Source: Mycobacterium sp. 852002-51961_SCH5331710
Lineage (GTDB): Bacteria > Actinomycetota > Actinomycetes > Mycobacteriales > Mycobacteriaceae
DNA: 64,000 bases
Assembly (NCBI RefSeq): GCF_001665535.1
Contig: NZ_LZSQ01000100.1
Coordinates: 1 to 64,000, forward strand
Direction of reading: 5' to 3'
Part shown: positions 19,904 to 30,185 of the stretch, one piece after another
How positions within the stretch are numbered: the first letter of the stretch is position 1
Layout: each line of letters opens with the position of its first letter
Position numbers and translations under genes: made by a program
The notes under the pieces: generated by a model
Told to the model about the DNA's origin: nothing
Database searches by the model: none
Seen by the model: the letters and a program-made list of their open reading frames with translations, nothing else

Positions 19904-20995
19904 GTGCAGGTGGTCGATCTCGACGCGCTGCAAGCCGCCGGGATCGCCGACGCCCACGATCGGGCGGGGCTGATCGCCTACCTCGACTCGCTGGGGTTCA
20001 CCGCCGAGGACATGGTCGAGGCCGAACGGCGGGGCCGGCTCTTCGGCCTCGCCGGAGACGTCCTGCAGTGGTCCGGCCCGCCCACCGTCACGCTGCGGGC
20101 GGCCGCCGAGCGGCTCGGGGTGCCGCTCGCCGATCTCACCCACGCCTGGCAGGCGCTCGGCCTGCGGGTCACCGGCCCCGACGTACCCGCACTGAGCACC
20201 GCCGACGTCGACGCACTGCAGTCCTGGCGCACGATCAGCGCGGTGACGGGCCCGGACGCCGCGCTCAACTTCTTGCGGATCATCGGTGCGACGATGGCGC
20301 GGCTCGCCGAGGCCAGCGGATCGATGATCCGGCTCGCCCAGCCGGACCTGCTGATGACCCACACCCACGACGAGCTCACCACCGCACGGGCCTACCGCGC
20401 CGTCGCCGAGCTGGTGCCCGGCATCTCGGCGCTGATGGACTCGGTGTGGCGCCACCACATCACCAGCGCCAGGGCCTACTTCGAGAACGTCATCCACGAC
20501 TCGACGGCGATGGTGACCTGCGGTGTCGGGTTCGCCGACCTGTCCGGGTTCACGGTGCTGACCCAGCGCCTGAGCCCGACGGAGCTGTCCGACCTGTTGG
20601 TCGAGTTCAGCGGCGCGGTGAGCGACGTGGTGCACGGCGACGGCGGCCGGGTGGTCAAGTTCATCGGCGACGAGGTGATGTGGGTGAACTCCGACCCGGA
20701 ACAGCTGCTCGAGGCGGCGAGGGACCTGGTCGACTATCCGCGGGCCCGCGAGAGCGGCCTGGGTGTGCGGGCCGGGCTCGGGTACGGCCTGGTGCTCGCC
20801 ATCGGGGGCGACTACTTTGGCACCCCGGTCAACCTGGCCGCGCGGCTGGTCAGCGCGGCGGCCCCCGGCCAGATCCTCGCCGCGGGCGACGTGCTCGACG
20901 CGCTGCCCGGCCACCCCGCGACCCCGCTGGAACCCTTGACGCTCAAGGGGTTCGAGGGCCCGGTCACGGCCTACGACCTGCACGCCGGCTCCTGA
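19904..20995 (+). CDS. Class III adenylyl cyclase with N-terminal regulatory domain
   Basis: Makes cyclic AMP from ATP. Residues 1-180 match the adenylyl cyclase regulatory domain seen in M. tuberculosis Rv2212, which that study system links to pH and fatty acid sensing. Residues 200-363 form the catalytic domain. Key residues are intact: metal-binding Asp212 in GFADLSGF, substrate Lys252 and metal Asp256 in [10 protein letters not shown], and Asp303, Asn310 and Arg314 in [15 protein letters not shown]. The GTG at 19904 gives a 363-residue protein; an upstream start cannot be excluded. The cyclase should dimerise to form the active site. Confidence 0.9.
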   Translation: MQVVDLDALQAAGIADAHDRAGLIAYLDSLGFTAEDMVEAERRGRLFGLAGDVLQWSGPPTVTLRAAAERLGVPLADLTHAWQALGLRVTGPDVPALSTADVDALQSWRTISAVTGPDAALNFLRIIGATMARLAEASGSMIRLAQPDLLMTHTHDELTTARAYRAVAELVPGISALMDSVWRHHITSARAYFENVIHDSTAMVTCGVGFADLSGFTVLTQRLSPTELSDLLVEFSGAVSDVVHGDGGRVVKFIGDEVMWVNSDPEQLLEAARDLVDYPRARESGLGVRAGLGYGLVLAIGGDYFGTPVNLAARLVSAAAPGQILAAGDVLDALPGHPATPLEPLTLKGFEGPVTAYDLHAGS

Positions 20996-20998
20996 AGC

Positions 20999-21004
20999 TA
21001 GGGT
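20999..21004 (+). promoter_or_regulatory. -10 element of pepA (leaderless type)
   Basis: TAGGGT lies eight bases before the GTG at 21013, directly after the adenylyl cyclase stop. No ribosome site is visible. Confidence 0.4.
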
Positions 21005-21012
21005 TGGGCTTC

Positions 21013-22539
21013 GTGAGCCCTGCAACCGCCGGATACCAAGCCCCCATCGTCACCGTCAGCTCCTCGCTGCCCAAACGCAAGGTCGACGCCTCGGTGCTGA
21101 TCGTGCCCGTGGTCAACGGTGACGACGACTCCTCGGCGAAGGTGTTGGCCAGCCCGTTCCTCGACACGTCGGCCGTCGCCGAGATCGAGACCACGCTGGC
21201 GGCGCTCGGCGCCAAGGCAGGCAGCGAGCAGGTGACGCGCGTCGTGGCGCCGTCGCTCCCGGTGGGCAGCGTGCTGGCGGTCGGGCTCGGCAAGCGGCGC
21301 GACAGTTACTCACCCGACGCGGTGCGCCGCGCCGCGGGTGTCGCCGCCCGTTCGCTCAACGGCACCGAGTCGGTGGTGACCACGCTGTCGGGTGTGGACC
21401 TGACCGCGGCGATCGAGGGGCTGATCCTGGGCGCGTACCGGTTCAGCGACTTCCGCAGCGAGAAGACCGCCCCGAAGGACGCCGGCCTGCGCGAGATCAC
21501 CGCGCTGGCTCCCGACACCAAGTCTCCCACCAAGGAGTCCGCGCAGCGCGCGGCGGACATTGCGACGGCAGTGGCCACCGCTCGTGATTTCGTCAACACG
21601 CCGCCCAGCCATCTCTTTCCCGACGAGTTCGCCCGGCGCGCAAAGGCTTTGGGTGATGCGGCCGGACTGTCGGTCGAGATCCTCGACGAGAAGGCGCTGG
21701 AGAAGGCGGGTTACGGCGGCATCATCGGCGTCGGCAAGGGGTCGTCACGGCCGCCGAGGTTGGTGCGGTTGACGCACAAGGGCGCCAAGCGCAAGGGCAA
21801 GGGCAAGAAGGTTGCGCTGGTCGGCAAGGGCATCACGTTCGACACCGGCGGCATCTCGATCAAGCCCGCGGCGAACATGCACCACATGACCTCCGACATG
21901 GGCGGCGCCGCGGCCGTCATCGCGACGGTCGTGCTGGCCGCCAAGCAGAAGCTGCCGATCGACGTCATCGCCACGGTGCCGATGGCCGAGAACATGCCGT
22001 CGGCGACCGCGCAGCGACCCGGCGACGTGCTGACCCAGTACGGCGGCATCACGGTCGAGGTGCTCAACACCGACGCCGAGGGCAGGCTCATCCTGGCCGA
22101 CGCGATCGTGCGGGCCGGTGAGGACGAACCGGACTACCTGATCGAGACCTCGACGCTGACCGGCGCGCAGACCGTCGCGCTCGGCTCCCGCACACCGGGC
22201 GTCATGGGCAGCGACGAGTTCCGCGACCGGGTGGCGAGGATTTCGCAGGCCGTCGGCGAAAACGCCTGGCCCATGCCGTTGCCGGAGGAACTCAAGGACG
22301 ACCTCAAGTCGACGGTCGCCGATCTCGCCAACGTCAGCGGATCCCGCTTCGCCGGGATGCTGGTGGCCGGCACATACCTGCGCGAATTCGTGCGCGAGGG
22401 CGTGCAGTGGGCCCACATCGACATCGCAGGCCCGGCGTACAACACGTCAGGCCCGTGGGGCTACACCGGCAAGGGCGGCACGGGTGTGCCGACGCGGACG
22501 ATGTTCGCGGTCCTGGAAGATATAGCCGCGAGCGGCTGA
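21013..22539 (+). CDS. pepA: Cytosol (leucyl) aminopeptidase, M17 family
   Basis: A dinuclear-metal aminopeptidase that removes N-terminal residues from peptides. The 508-residue protein has an N-terminal macro-like domain and a C-terminal M17 catalytic domain. Lys272 and Asp277 in [10 protein letters not shown], Asp295 in TSDMGG, and the signature NTDAEGR at 352-358 supply metal ligands and catalytic residues. The frame stays open for more than 1.1 kb upstream, but that part is antisense-like overlap with the cyclase gene. The GTG at 21013 with its leaderless -10 is the sensible start. A Lys/Gly-rich insert ([10 protein letters not shown]) at 257-266 is mycobacterial. Confidence 0.93.
   Translation: MSPATAGYQAPIVTVSSSLPKRKVDASVLIVPVVNGDDDSSAKVLASPFLDTSAVAEIETTLAALGAKAGSEQVTRVVAPSLPVGSVLAVGLGKRRDSYSPDAVRRAAGVAARSLNGTESVVTTLSGVDLTAAIEGLILGAYRFSDFRSEKTAPKDAGLREITALAPDTKSPTKESAQRAADIATAVATARDFVNTPPSHLFPDEFARRAKALGDAAGLSVEILDEKALEKAGYGGIIGVGKGSSRPPRLVRLTHKGAKRKGKGKKVALVGKGITFDTGGISIKPAANMHHMTSDMGGAAAVIATVVLAAKQKLPIDVIATVPMAENMPSATAQRPGDVLTQYGGITVEVLNTDAEGRLILADAIVRAGEDEPDYLIETSTLTGAQTVALGSRTPGVMGSDEFRDRVARISQAVGENAWPMPLPEELKDDLKSTVADLANVSGSRFAGMLVAGTYLREFVREGVQWAHIDIAGPAYNTSGPWGYTGKGGTGVPTRTMFAVLEDIAASG
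22524..22537. terminator. Short hairpin at the end of pepA
   Basis: AGCCGC and GCGGCT form a six-pair stem with a GA loop covering the final codons of pepA, just before the convergent ephD. It is short and lacks a T-tract, so a terminator role is only possible. Confidence 0.25.
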
Positions 22540-22560
22540 TCCGGTAGTAGCGGTGAGCGG

Positions 22561-24327
22561 CTAGAGGACCTTCCCGCGCGCGGTGCTGCGCATCACCTGC
22601 GGCAGCAGGTGCGCGACGCCGTAGACGATGTGTGCCTCGGGGGCGACGGGGCGGATCGGTTTGTTCTTCTTGACCGACGAGACGATCGCGTTGGCGACCT
22701 TGTCGGGACCGTACTTGCGCCGGGAGAACGCCTTCTCCAGCTGCGCGCGACGGGCTTCGACCTTGTCCAGCTTGGACGCGGGCGCGTCGAAGCGGGTGGT
22801 GTGCACGATGTTGGTGTCGATGACACCGGGGCACACGGTGGTCAGGCCGACACCCGCCTGATCCAGTTCGGCGCGCAGGCAGTCGCCGAACATGAACACC
22901 GCCGCCTTGCTGGTGGCGTACGCGTTCATCGACTGCTGCGGCGAGTACGCCGCCATCGACGAGATGTTCACGACGTGACCGCCCAGCCCGCGGTCGACCA
23001 GTCGGCGGCCAAATGACCTGCAGCAGTTGACGACTCCGCCGAAGTTGATGGCCAGCACGCGGTCGTACTCCTCGCGCGGGGTGTCGAGGAACATGCCCGC
23101 GTGCCCGACACCCGCGTTGTTGACCACGATGTCGGGCACGCCGTGATCGGCGCACACCTCGTCGGCGAACCGCTCGACGGCGTCGGCGTCGGACACATCG
23201 ACGGTGTAGGCGTGCGCGACTCCGCCGCGGGCGGCGATCTGGGCCGCGGTCTCCTTCACGGTGCCCTCGTCGACGTCGCTGACGACGATCTCGGCACCCT
23301 CGCGGGCGAAGGCAAGCGCCGTCGCACGTCCGATGCCGCTGCCCGCACCGGTCACCGAAACCAGTGTGTCGCTGAAGTATTCGCGCGGCCGGCCGACCTG
23401 CGCGCGCAATAGCTCACGCGCCGATGGCTCGCCCTCGAGATAGTCGACGAGCTGCTCGACCGACGTGGCGACGGCCTGCGGATGCGACATCGGCGACCAG
23501 TGCCCGGCGGCGATGTCGCGGCGCCACAGCCGCGCCACCCACCGGCGGGTGTCCTCGTAGACGTGCGGCCGGACGAACGGATCTCTGGTGTTGACGATCA
23601 GCTGCACCGGAACGTCGACGTAGTGGTCCTTGCGTCCCGGCGCCATCGACCGCAGGTAGTTGGCGCCGTACACCTTGACGCCCTTCGCGGCGTCGGACTT
23701 GTAGGTCGCCGAATGGTGCAGTTGCTCGCGCGGGATGCCGTCGCGCACCAACAGGATCTGGCGCACGAACTCGGCGACGAAGGCGCGCACCGCCAGCGGG
23801 GCCACCACCGGAATCGAGAAGAACCCCATGTACGAGAACGACAGGAACTGGCTCAGCGCGCGCACGAACCGGCGCGGGCGCCACGGGCGCATCAGGGCGC
23901 CGGTGATGAAGACGTTGAGGTGATCGATGCTGGGACCCGAGATCGAGGTGAACGACGCGATCCGGTCGCCGGCGCCGGGCCGGGCCAGGTACTCCCACAT
24001 GGCCGCCGAACCCCAGTCGTGGGCGAGCACGTGCACCGGCCCGCCCGGGCTGACCGCGGCGACGACCGCTTCGAAGTCGTCGGCGTACTTCGACATGCGG
24101 TAGGCCGAAACCCGTTTGGGCCCAGTCGATTCCCCGACGCCCCGGTTGTCGTAGCGCACGATGCGGAACCGCTCGGCCAGCAGGGGTACCACTCCGTCCC
24201 ACAGGACGTGCGTATCCGGCCACCCGTGCACGAGAACCAGCGTGGGACGGTCTGGGTTGCCCTCTTCGTAGACCGCGATCCGCACGTCATCCGTGCTGTC
24301 GACGAATCGCTGCGCGATCTCCCCCAT
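22561..24327 (-). CDS. ephD: EphD: epoxide hydrolase-like alpha/beta hydrolase fused to a short-chain dehydrogenase
   Basis: A 588-residue bifunctional protein. Residues 1-300 are an alpha/beta hydrolase with HGWPDTH and a nucleophile Asp104 in LAHDWGSAA, and a likely catalytic histidine in AAGHW (276). Residues 320-588 are an SDR with TGAGSGIG at 327-334, NNAG, and the YxxxK pair Tyr470/Lys474. Family knowledge: mycobacterial EphD has been linked to epoxymycolic acid metabolism. The ATG at 24327 follows GGAGGT with short spacing; a GTG directly before it is an alternative. The gene is convergent with pepA. Confidence 0.9.
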   Translation of the reverse strand: MGEIAQRFVDSTDDVRIAVYEEGNPDRPTLVLVHGWPDTHVLWDGVVPLLAERFRIVRYDNRGVGESTGPKRVSAYRMSKYADDFEAVVAAVSPGGPVHVLAHDWGSAAMWEYLARPGAGDRIASFTSISGPSIDHLNVFITGALMRPWRPRRFVRALSQFLSFSYMGFFSIPVVAPLAVRAFVAEFVRQILLVRDGIPREQLHHSATYKSDAAKGVKVYGANYLRSMAPGRKDHYVDVPVQLIVNTRDPFVRPHVYEDTRRWVARLWRRDIAAGHWSPMSHPQAVATSVEQLVDYLEGEPSARELLRAQVGRPREYFSDTLVSVTGAGSGIGRATALAFAREGAEIVVSDVDEGTVKETAAQIAARGGVAHAYTVDVSDADAVERFADEVCADHGVPDIVVNNAGVGHAGMFLDTPREEYDRVLAINFGGVVNCCRSFGRRLVDRGLGGHVVNISSMAAYSPQQSMNAYATSKAAVFMFGDCLRAELDQAGVGLTTVCPGVIDTNIVHTTRFDAPASKLDKVEARRAQLEKAFSRRKYGPDKVANAIVSSVKKNKPIRPVAPEAHIVYGVAHLLPQVMRSTARGKVL

Positions 24328-24377
24328 CACACCTCCCGTGAATTGGCGGAACCGCCGGTACCGTATCAGTGCTGCGG

Positions 24378-24734
24378 CTAGCGCTCCTCGAGTTCGCGCC
24401 GCACCGCACGTCGGCGCTCGATCCGGCGCCGCTCGTCGTAGTCGCGCATCCGCTGCGGATAGCCCACTTTCTGCACGTCATAGACGGGGATCTTCAGCCG
24501 ATCGGACAGCTTGCGGGCACCCGCGTCTCCCCCGGCGCGACGCCGCGTCCACTCGCCGTCGGCGGCGACCAGCACGACGGTGACATCGGTGACGGTGGTC
24601 TTCGGTTCGACGAACGCTTCCACGCCGGTGTGGTCGGCGACCCACTGGCGCAGGTAGTTCAGATCGGCGGCGGGATCGTCGCGCGGGCCTTTGGACCCGC
24701 GCCTGCCGCGCCGGAACCTGTCGAGGACTCCCAC
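24378..24734 (-). CDS. Conserved small protein of unknown function
   Basis: A 118-residue protein beginning [13 protein letters not shown] with a basic N-terminus. It has a central domain of alternating beta/alpha character ([45 protein letters not shown]-like segment) and an Arg/Glu-rich C-terminal helix. The GTG at 24734 is chosen because GGGAG lies upstream; the frame continues to 24842 but without a better start. It lies 50 bases upstream of ephD on the same strand and is divergent from dlaT. I do not recognise a characterised family, and it has no annotated counterpart here in M. tuberculosis that I recall. Confidence 0.65.
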   Translation of the reverse strand: MGVLDRFRRGRRGSKGPRDDPAADLNYLRQWVADHTGVEAFVEPKTTVTDVTVVLVAADGEWTRRRAGGDAGARKLSDRLKIPVYDVQKVGYPQRMRDYDERRRIERRRAVRRELEER

Positions 24735-24892
24735 TCCCGTCCGTTCTCCCTCCGATAGCTCTTTCGATAGTGCCAGAGCGTTGGGTCGGACAGTCTGCGG
24801 CGAACTGCGCGTCCGGACGTGACAGGATGGGTATGAAGACAATCACCCCAGCACGATCGACGACCGTTCAAGGGAGCGAGGGAGTCAATCAC

Positions 24893-26728
24893 ATGGCCAT
24901 CTCTGTTCAGATGCCCGCACTCGGTGAGAGCGTTACCGAGGGGACTGTCACCCGATGGCTCAAGCAAGAGGGTGACACGGTCGAACAAGATGAGCCGTTG
25001 CTCGAAGTCTCCACCGACAAGGTCGACACCGAGATCCCCGCGCCCGCTTCCGGTGTCCTGAAGAAGATCATCGCCCAAGAGGACGACACCGTTGAGGTGG
25101 GCGGCGAGCTCGCGGTCATCGGCGACGCCGACGAGGACGGGGGTGACTCCGGAGGCTCCGACGAGGACGAAGGCGACACCGACGGCTCCGACGAAGCCGA
25201 CGAGGAGCCCGAGGACCAGGAGGAGCCCGCCGAGGAGGAGAAGCCGGCAGAGGAGCCCGCCGCGCAGTCCGAAACCGCCTCCGAGGAGACGGAATCAGAA
25301 CCCGAGCCCAAGGCCAAGCCCGCCGCGAAGTCCTCGGGTAAGGCGACACCGGTGCTGATGCCCGAACTCGGCGAGTCGGTCACCGAAGGCACCGTGACCC
25401 GTTGGCTGAAGAAGGTCGGCGACAGCGTGGAGGTCGACGAGCCGCTACTGGAGGTCTCGACGGACAAGGTCGACACCGAGATCCCCTCGCCCGTGGCGGG
25501 CACGCTGATCGAGATCGTCGCCGAAGAAGACGACACCGTCGAGGTGGGTGGCGAACTGGCCAAGATCGGCGATGCCGATGCACAGGCCGAACCGGAGCCC
25601 GAGCCCGAGCCCGAACCCGAACCGAAGCAGGAGTCGAAGAAAGAGCCCGAGCCGGAACCCAAGCAAGAGGCCAAGTCGGAACCCAAGTCGGAACCCAAGC
25701 CCGAGCCGAAATCCGACTCGAAGCCGGAGCCCAAGCCCCAACCGAAGTCCGAACCGGAGCCGTCGAGCGACTCGGGGTCCTACGTCACCCCGTTGGTGCG
25801 AAAGCTGGCCGCGGAGAACAACGTTGACCTCGCCAGCGTGAAGGGCACCGGGGTCGGTGGACGGATCCGCAAGCAGGACGTCCTGGCGGCTGCGGAGTCG
25901 AGCAAGGCCCCGTCGACCGAACAGGCCGCCGAGGCCCCGGGCAAGTCGCCGGCGGCGGCGGCGGCGCCTGCAGACGCCAATGCCTCGCGCGCATCGCTGG
26001 CACACCTGCGCGGCACCACGCAGAAGGCCACCCGCATCCGGCAGCTGACCGCCAAGAAGACCCGCGAATCTCTGCAGGCGACAGCGCAATTGACGCAGAC
26101 CCACGAGGTCGACATGACCAGGATCGTGTCGCTGCGGGCGCGGGCGAAGGCCAACTTCGCCGAACGCGAAGGTGTGAACCTGACCTATCTGCCGTTCATC
26201 GCGGTCGCGGTCATCGACGCGCTCAAGGCGCATCCGAACGTCAACGCCAGCTACAACGAAGAGACCAAGGAGATCACCTACTACGACGCCGAGCATCTCG
26301 GCATCGCGGTGGACACCGAACAGGGTCTGCTCTCACCGGTCATCAAGAACGCCGGCGACCTGTCACTGGGCGGGCTGGCCCGAGCGATCTCGGACATCGC
26401 CGCGCGCGCCAGGTCCGGTGACCTCAAGCCCGACGAGTTGTCCGGCGGGACGTTCACCATCACCAACATCGGCAGCCAGGGCGCACTGTTCGATACGCCG
26501 ATCCTGGTGCCGCCGCAGGCGGCGATGTTGGGCACGGGTGCGATCGTCAAGCGGCCGCGGGTGATCGCCGACGAGTTCGGCAACGAGTCGATCGGCGTGC
26601 GTTCGGTGTGTTACCTGCCGCTGACCTACGATCACCGGTTGATCGACGGTGCGGACGCCGGACGCTTCCTGACCACCGTCAAGCGCCGCCTCGAGGAAGG
26701 CGCATTCGAGGCCGATCTGGGCCTGTAG
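24893..26728 (+). CDS. dlaT: Dihydrolipoamide acyltransferase (E2), two lipoyl domains
   Basis: E2 core of the pyruvate dehydrogenase complex, and in mycobacteria also part of the peroxynitrite reductase system. The 611 residues comprise two lipoyl domains with lipoylation sites Lys43 and Lys192 (each in STDKVDTE), an E3/E1-binding domain at about 297-333, and the catalytic domain 380-611 ending with [10 protein letters not shown] (His581, Asp585). The linkers at about 80-148 and 232-292 are very acidic or Pro/Glu/Lys-rich and make the protein longer than the roughly 550-residue M. tuberculosis form. The ATG is preceded by GAGGGAG. LipB and LipA, which supply its cofactor, follow downstream. 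Confidence 0.95.
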   Translation: MAISVQMPALGESVTEGTVTRWLKQEGDTVEQDEPLLEVSTDKVDTEIPAPASGVLKKIIAQEDDTVEVGGELAVIGDADEDGGDSGGSDEDEGDTDGSDEADEEPEDQEEPAEEEKPAEEPAAQSETASEETESEPEPKAKPAAKSSGKATPVLMPELGESVTEGTVTRWLKKVGDSVEVDEPLLEVSTDKVDTEIPSPVAGTLIEIVAEEDDTVEVGGELAKIGDADAQAEPEPEPEPEPEPKQESKKEPEPEPKQEAKSEPKSEPKPEPKSDSKPEPKPQPKSEPEPSSDSGSYVTPLVRKLAAENNVDLASVKGTGVGGRIRKQDVLAAAESSKAPSTEQAAEAPGKSPAAAAAPADANASRASLAHLRGTTQKATRIRQLTAKKTRESLQATAQLTQTHEVDMTRIVSLRARAKANFAEREGVNLTYLPFIAVAVIDALKAHPNVNASYNEETKEITYYDAEHLGIAVDTEQGLLSPVIKNAGDLSLGGLARAISDIAARARSGDLKPDELSGGTFTITNIGSQGALFDTPILVPPQAAMLGTGAIVKRPRVIADEFGNESIGVRSVCYLPLTYDHRLIDGADAGRFLTTVKRRLEEGAFEADLGL

Positions 26729-26758
26729 AAGGTTCCGAGAGAAGGGCTTACGCCTGTC

Positions 26759-27664
26759 GTGTCCGAAGCCGTAATCGCGATCGCGGGATCGTCCGGTCTG
26801 ATCGGCACGGCTCTGGTCTACGCGCTGCGCGCCACCGACCGCCGTGTGCTCCGCATCGTCCGGCGCGCGCCGTCGAACGCCGACGAGGTGTTCTGGAACC
26901 CCGACACCGGAGAGTTCGACCCGGCGACGCTGGCCGGGGTGGATGCCGTGGTCAACCTGTGCGGGGTGAACGTCGGCGAGAAGCGGTGGTCGGGTGCGTT
27001 CAAGCAGAGCCTGCGCGACAGCCGCATCGGACCGACCGAGGTGCTGTCCACCGCCGTCGCGGAGGCGGGGGTGCCCGTGCTGGTCAACGCCAGCGCGGTC
27101 GGGTACTACGGCGACACGGGACCCCGCGTCACCGACGAGACCGCTCCGGCCGGCGACGGGTTCCTCGCCAATCTCTGCGTCGACTGGGAGGCCGCCACCT
27201 GGCCGGCTCGCCAGGACGGCGCCCGGGTGGTGCTGGTGCGGTCGGGACTGGTGTTGGCGCAGGCCGGAGGGATGCTGGGCAGGCTCAAGCCGCTGTTCTC
27301 CCTGGGTCTGGGCGCCCGGCTGGGCAACGGCCGCCAGTACATGCCGTGGATCAGCCTGGAGGACGAGATCCGCGCGCTGCTGTTCGCGATCTCGCACGAC
27401 GAGCTGTCGGGTCCGGTGAACCTGACCGGCCCGGCGCCGGTCACCAACGCCGAGTTCACGACGGCGGTCGGCCGCGCGGTCAACCGCCCGACGCCGTTGA
27501 TGGTGCCCGGGTTCGCGCTGCGCGCCGCGCTCGGCGAGTTCGCCGACGAGGGTCTGCTCGGCGGTCAACGCGCCATCCCGGCCGCGCTCGAACGGGCCGG
27601 TTTCGTCTTCCACCACAACACCATTGGTGAGGCATTGGCGTTCGCCACCGCGTCGCCGGAGTAG
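26759..27664 (+). CDS. TIGR01777-type NAD(P)-dependent epimerase, SulA-like
   Basis: The 301-residue protein has an N-terminal Rossmann loop [11 protein letters not shown], the family motifs [24 protein letters not shown] and [15 protein letters not shown], and a C-terminal DUF1731 region ending [11 protein letters not shown]. Members are annotated as epimerases or cell-division-inhibitor-like proteins, but their substrate is unknown. The GTG start has GAGAAGGG upstream. It lies 30 bases after dlaT and its TAG stop forms the first half of the proposed lipB -10 element. Position in the lipoylation cluster is conserved in mycobacteria and hints at a related role, which is inference. Confidence 0.85.
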   Translation: MSEAVIAIAGSSGLIGTALVYALRATDRRVLRIVRRAPSNADEVFWNPDTGEFDPATLAGVDAVVNLCGVNVGEKRWSGAFKQSLRDSRIGPTEVLSTAVAEAGVPVLVNASAVGYYGDTGPRVTDETAPAGDGFLANLCVDWEAATWPARQDGARVVLVRSGLVLAQAGGMLGRLKPLFSLGLGARLGNGRQYMPWISLEDEIRALLFAISHDELSGPVNLTGPAPVTNAEFTTAVGRAVNRPTPLMVPGFALRAALGEFADEGLLGGQRAIPAALERAGFVFHHNTIGEALAFATASPE

Positions 27665-27667
27665 CGT
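27662..27667 (+). promoter_or_regulatory. -10 element of lipB overlapping the upstream stop codon
   Basis: TAGCGT begins with the TAG stop of the epimerase gene and is followed by seven bases and the lipB ATG. A leaderless internal promoter is suggested. LipA and the VOC gene at 55205 have the same hexamer. Confidence 0.4.
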
Positions 27668-27674
27668 CGTCGGT

Positions 27675-28379
27675 ATGGCGGATTCGATTCGTTCGGCGAC
27701 GGCGCCGGTCGACGTGCGCCGGCTGGGGTCGGTCGAGTACGAGAACGCGTGGCAGCTGCAGCGCACGATCGCCGACCAGCGGGTGGCGGGCGGCCCGGAC
27801 ACGCTCCTGCTTCTCGAGCACCCGCCGGTGTACACCGCGGGGCGGCGCACGCTCGCCGAGGAGCGGCCCCGCCCCGGCGTCGGCGCCACGCCCGTCATCG
27901 ACACCGACCGCGGCGGGAAGATCACCTGGCACGGGCCCGGTCAGCTCGTCGGCTATCCGATCGTCGGCCTGGCCGAACCGCTGGACGTCGTCAACTTCGT
28001 GCGCCGCCTCGAGGAGGCGCTGATCAAGGTCTGCTCCGACCTGGGCGTGCCGGCCGGCCGCGTAGAGGGTCGCTCCGGGGTGTGGGTGCCTTCCGCGGCG
28101 AGCCGCGAATCCGGTACCGACGAAACCGGTCCGGCCCGCAAGATCGCCGCCATCGGGATCCGGGTGTCGCGGGCGACGACGCTGCACGGGTTCGCGCTGA
28201 ACTGCGACTGCGACCTGTCGGCGTATTCGGCGATCGTGCCGTGCGGAATCGCGGACGCCGGGGTCACTTCGCTGACGGCTGAACTGGGGCGTCGCGTCGC
28301 GGTCGCCGACGTCGCCGACCCGGTGGCCGAGGCCGTGTGCGATGCGCTCGACGGTCGGCTGGTAGTAGCGTTGACGTAG
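27675..28379 (+). CDS. lipB: Octanoyl-[acyl carrier protein]:protein octanoyltransferase
   Basis: LipB transfers octanoate from acyl carrier protein to the lipoyl domains of E2 and GcvH proteins. The 234-residue protein has the family segments [17 protein letters not shown] and SGVWV, then the catalytic pair: a lysine in [11 protein letters not shown] and the acyl-thioester cysteine in [15 protein letters not shown] short insertion, [15 protein letters not shown], precedes the lysine strand. The ATG at 27675 is preferred to an upstream in-frame start inside the epimerase gene. Its TAG stop shares a G with the lipA GTG start. Confidence 0.95.
   Translation: MADSIRSATAPVDVRRLGSVEYENAWQLQRTIADQRVAGGPDTLLLLEHPPVYTAGRRTLAEERPRPGVGATPVIDTDRGGKITWHGPGQLVGYPIVGLAEPLDVVNFVRRLEEALIKVCSDLGVPAGRVEGRSGVWVPSAASRESGTDETGPARKIAAIGIRVSRATTLHGFALNCDCDLSAYSAIVPCGIADAGVTSLTAELGRRVAVADVADPVAEAVCDALDGRLVVALT
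28366..28371 (+). promoter_or_regulatory. -10 element of lipA inside lipB (leaderless type)
   Basis: TAGCGT within the last codons of lipB is followed by seven bases and the GTG of lipA. It may allow lipA to be transcribed separately from lipB. Confidence 0.35.
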
Positions 28380-29371
28380 TGACTGTCGCTCGTTCATCCA
28401 ATGTCGCCGGCCATGCGGCTCCGGAAGGCCGGCGACTGCTGCGTCTCGAGGTCCGCAACGCCGAGACGCCGATCGAGCGCAAGCCGCCATGGATCAAGAC
28501 CCGCGCCCGGATGGGTCCGGAGTACCAAGAGCTCAAGGCGCTGGTGAAGCGCGAGGGTCTGCACACCGTCTGCGAAGAGGCCGGCTGCCCCAACATCTTC
28601 GAATGCTGGGAGGACCGCGAGGCTACCTTCCTGATCGGCGGTGAGCAGTGCACGCGCCGGTGCGATTTCTGCCAGATCGACACGGGCAAGCCGGCCGAGC
28701 TCGACCGCGACGAGCCGCGCCGGGTCGCCGAGAGCGTGCAGGCGATGGGGTTGCGCTACTCGACGGTGACCGGTGTGGCCCGCGACGACCTGCCCGACGG
28801 CGGCGCGTGGCTGTACGCCGAGACGGTCCGCGCGATCAAAGCGCTCAACCCGAACACCGGCGTCGAGTTGCTGATCCCCGACTTCAACGGTGATCCGGAT
28901 CTGCTGCGCCAGGTGTTCGATTCGCGCCCAGAAGTGTTGGCGCACAACGTCGAAACAGTTCCGCGGATCTTCAAACGCATCCGGCCGGCCTTCCGGTACG
29001 AGCGCAGCCTCGAGGTCCTGACCGCGGCGCGCGAATACGGGTTGGTGACGAAGTCGAACCTGATCCTCGGCATGGGCGAGACGCCCGAGGAGGTGCGCAC
29101 CGCGCTGACCGATCTGCACGACGCGGGTTGCGACATCGTCACCATCACGCAGTACCTGCGGCCGTCGGTGCGCCACCACCCCGTGGAGCGCTGGGTGCAC
29201 CCCGACGAGTTCGTCGAACACGAGCGGTTCGCGCAGGGTCTCGGCTTCGCCGGTGTGCTGGCCGGACCGCTGGTGAGGTCGTCATACCGCGCGGGTCGGC
29301 TCTACGCGCAGGCCAAGGCGATTTCGGAGACGGGAGCCGCGACGGCGCCGACATCGGACTCCGTATCCTGA
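28379..29371 (+). CDS. lipA: Lipoyl synthase (radical SAM)
   Basis: LipA inserts two sulfur atoms into the octanoyl chain placed by LipB. The 330-residue protein has both iron-sulfur motifs: the auxiliary cluster cysteines C65, C70 and C76 ([12 protein letters not shown]), and the radical SAM cluster C91, C95 and C98 (CTRRCDFC). The C-terminal RSSY serine that ligates the auxiliary cluster is present in LVRSSYRAG. The GTG at 28379 overlaps the lipB stop by one base (TAGTG). The auxiliary cluster is consumed during the reaction and must be rebuilt by Fe-S carriers. Confidence 0.96.
   Translation: MTVARSSNVAGHAAPEGRRLLRLEVRNAETPIERKPPWIKTRARMGPEYQELKALVKREGLHTVCEEAGCPNIFECWEDREATFLIGGEQCTRRCDFCQIDTGKPAELDRDEPRRVAESVQAMGLRYSTVTGVARDDLPDGGAWLYAETVRAIKALNPNTGVELLIPDFNGDPDLLRQVFDSRPEVLAHNVETVPRIFKRIRPAFRYERSLEVLTAAREYGLVTKSNLILGMGETPEEVRTALTDLHDAGCDIVTITQYLRPSVRHHPVERWVHPDEFVEHERFAQGLGFAGVLAGPLVRSSYRAGRLYAQAKAISETGAATAPTSDSVS
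29364..29369 (+). promoter_or_regulatory. -10 element of the DUF4191 gene inside lipA (leaderless type)
   Basis: TATCCT, the last codons of lipA, is followed by six bases and the ATG at 29376. The same hexamer precedes the RDD gene. Confidence 0.4.
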
Positions 29372-29375
29372 AGCA

Positions 29376-30128
29376 ATGGCGAAATCCCGCAACCCTGAGG
29401 CCCTGAAGGCCGCGAAGGCCGAGGCCAAGGCGGCCCGCAAGGCAGCGTCGAAAGAACGCCGCAGCCAGCTGTGGCAGGCGTTCCAGATGCAGCGCAAGGA
29501 GGACAAGCGCCTCCTGCCGTACATGATCGGCGCGTTCGTGCTGATCGTCGCCGCCTCGGTGGCTCTCGGCCTCTTCGCCGGCGGCTTCACCACCTACATG
29601 ATGATCCCGCTGGGCATCGTGCTCGGCGCGCTGGTGGCGTTCATCATCTTCGGCAGGCGCGCGCAGAAGTCGGTGTACAGCAAGGCCGAGGGCCAGACGG
29701 GCGCCGCGGCCTGGGCGCTGGACAACATGCGGGGCAAGTGGCGCGTGACGCCCGGTGTCGCAGCGACGGGTCACTTCGACGCGGTGCACCGCGTTATCGG
29801 CAGGCCCGGCGTGATCTTCGTCGGTGAGGGTTCGCCGACGCGCGTGCGGCCGCTGCTGGCGCAGGAGAAGAAGCGCACGGCTCGGCTGGTCGGCGACACC
29901 CCGATCTACGACGTCATCATCGGCAACGGCGAGGGCGAGGTGCCGCTGGCCAAGCTGGAGCGCCACCTCAACAAGCTGCCCGCCAACATCACCGTCAAGC
30001 AGATGGACTCGCTCGAGTCGCGGCTGGCCGCGCTCGGCACGAAGGTGGGACCCGCCGCGATGCCCAAGGGTCCGCTGCCGGCACAGGCCAAGATGCGCGG
30101 CGTGCAGCGCACCGTTCGCCGCCGCTGA
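29376..30128 (+). CDS. DUF4191 family membrane protein
   Basis: The 250-residue protein begins with a basic Ala/Lys-rich stretch (about 1-45), then two membrane helices (about 49-68 and 73-93) and a cytoplasmic domain (FGRRAQKSVYSKAEGQTGAA, IGRPGVIFVGEG, LPANITVKQMDSLESRL). It matches the conserved actinobacterial DUF4191 family that follows lipA; the M. tuberculosis homologue is Rv2219. Function is unknown. It begins five bases after the lipA stop and may also have its own promoter. Confidence 0.87.
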   Translation: MAKSRNPEALKAAKAEAKAARKAASKERRSQLWQAFQMQRKEDKRLLPYMIGAFVLIVAASVALGLFAGGFTTYMMIPLGIVLGALVAFIIFGRRAQKSVYSKAEGQTGAAAWALDNMRGKWRVTPGVAATGHFDAVHRVIGRPGVIFVGEGSPTRVRPLLAQEKKRTARLVGDTPIYDVIIGNGEGEVPLAKLERHLNKLPANITVKQMDSLESRLAALGTKVGPAAMPKGPLPAQAKMRGVQRTVRRR

Positions 30129-30185
30129 CGGCACCGGCGCGCCGCCTTGCCGCCGCGTCGAACACTTCGCGATACTTCCCCGGCC

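Noticed and set aside
19879..21012. Large in-frame upstream extension of the aminopeptidase gene
   Set aside because: It overlaps the adenylyl cyclase gene in another frame, has no family similarity, and the aminopeptidase has a clear start at 21013.
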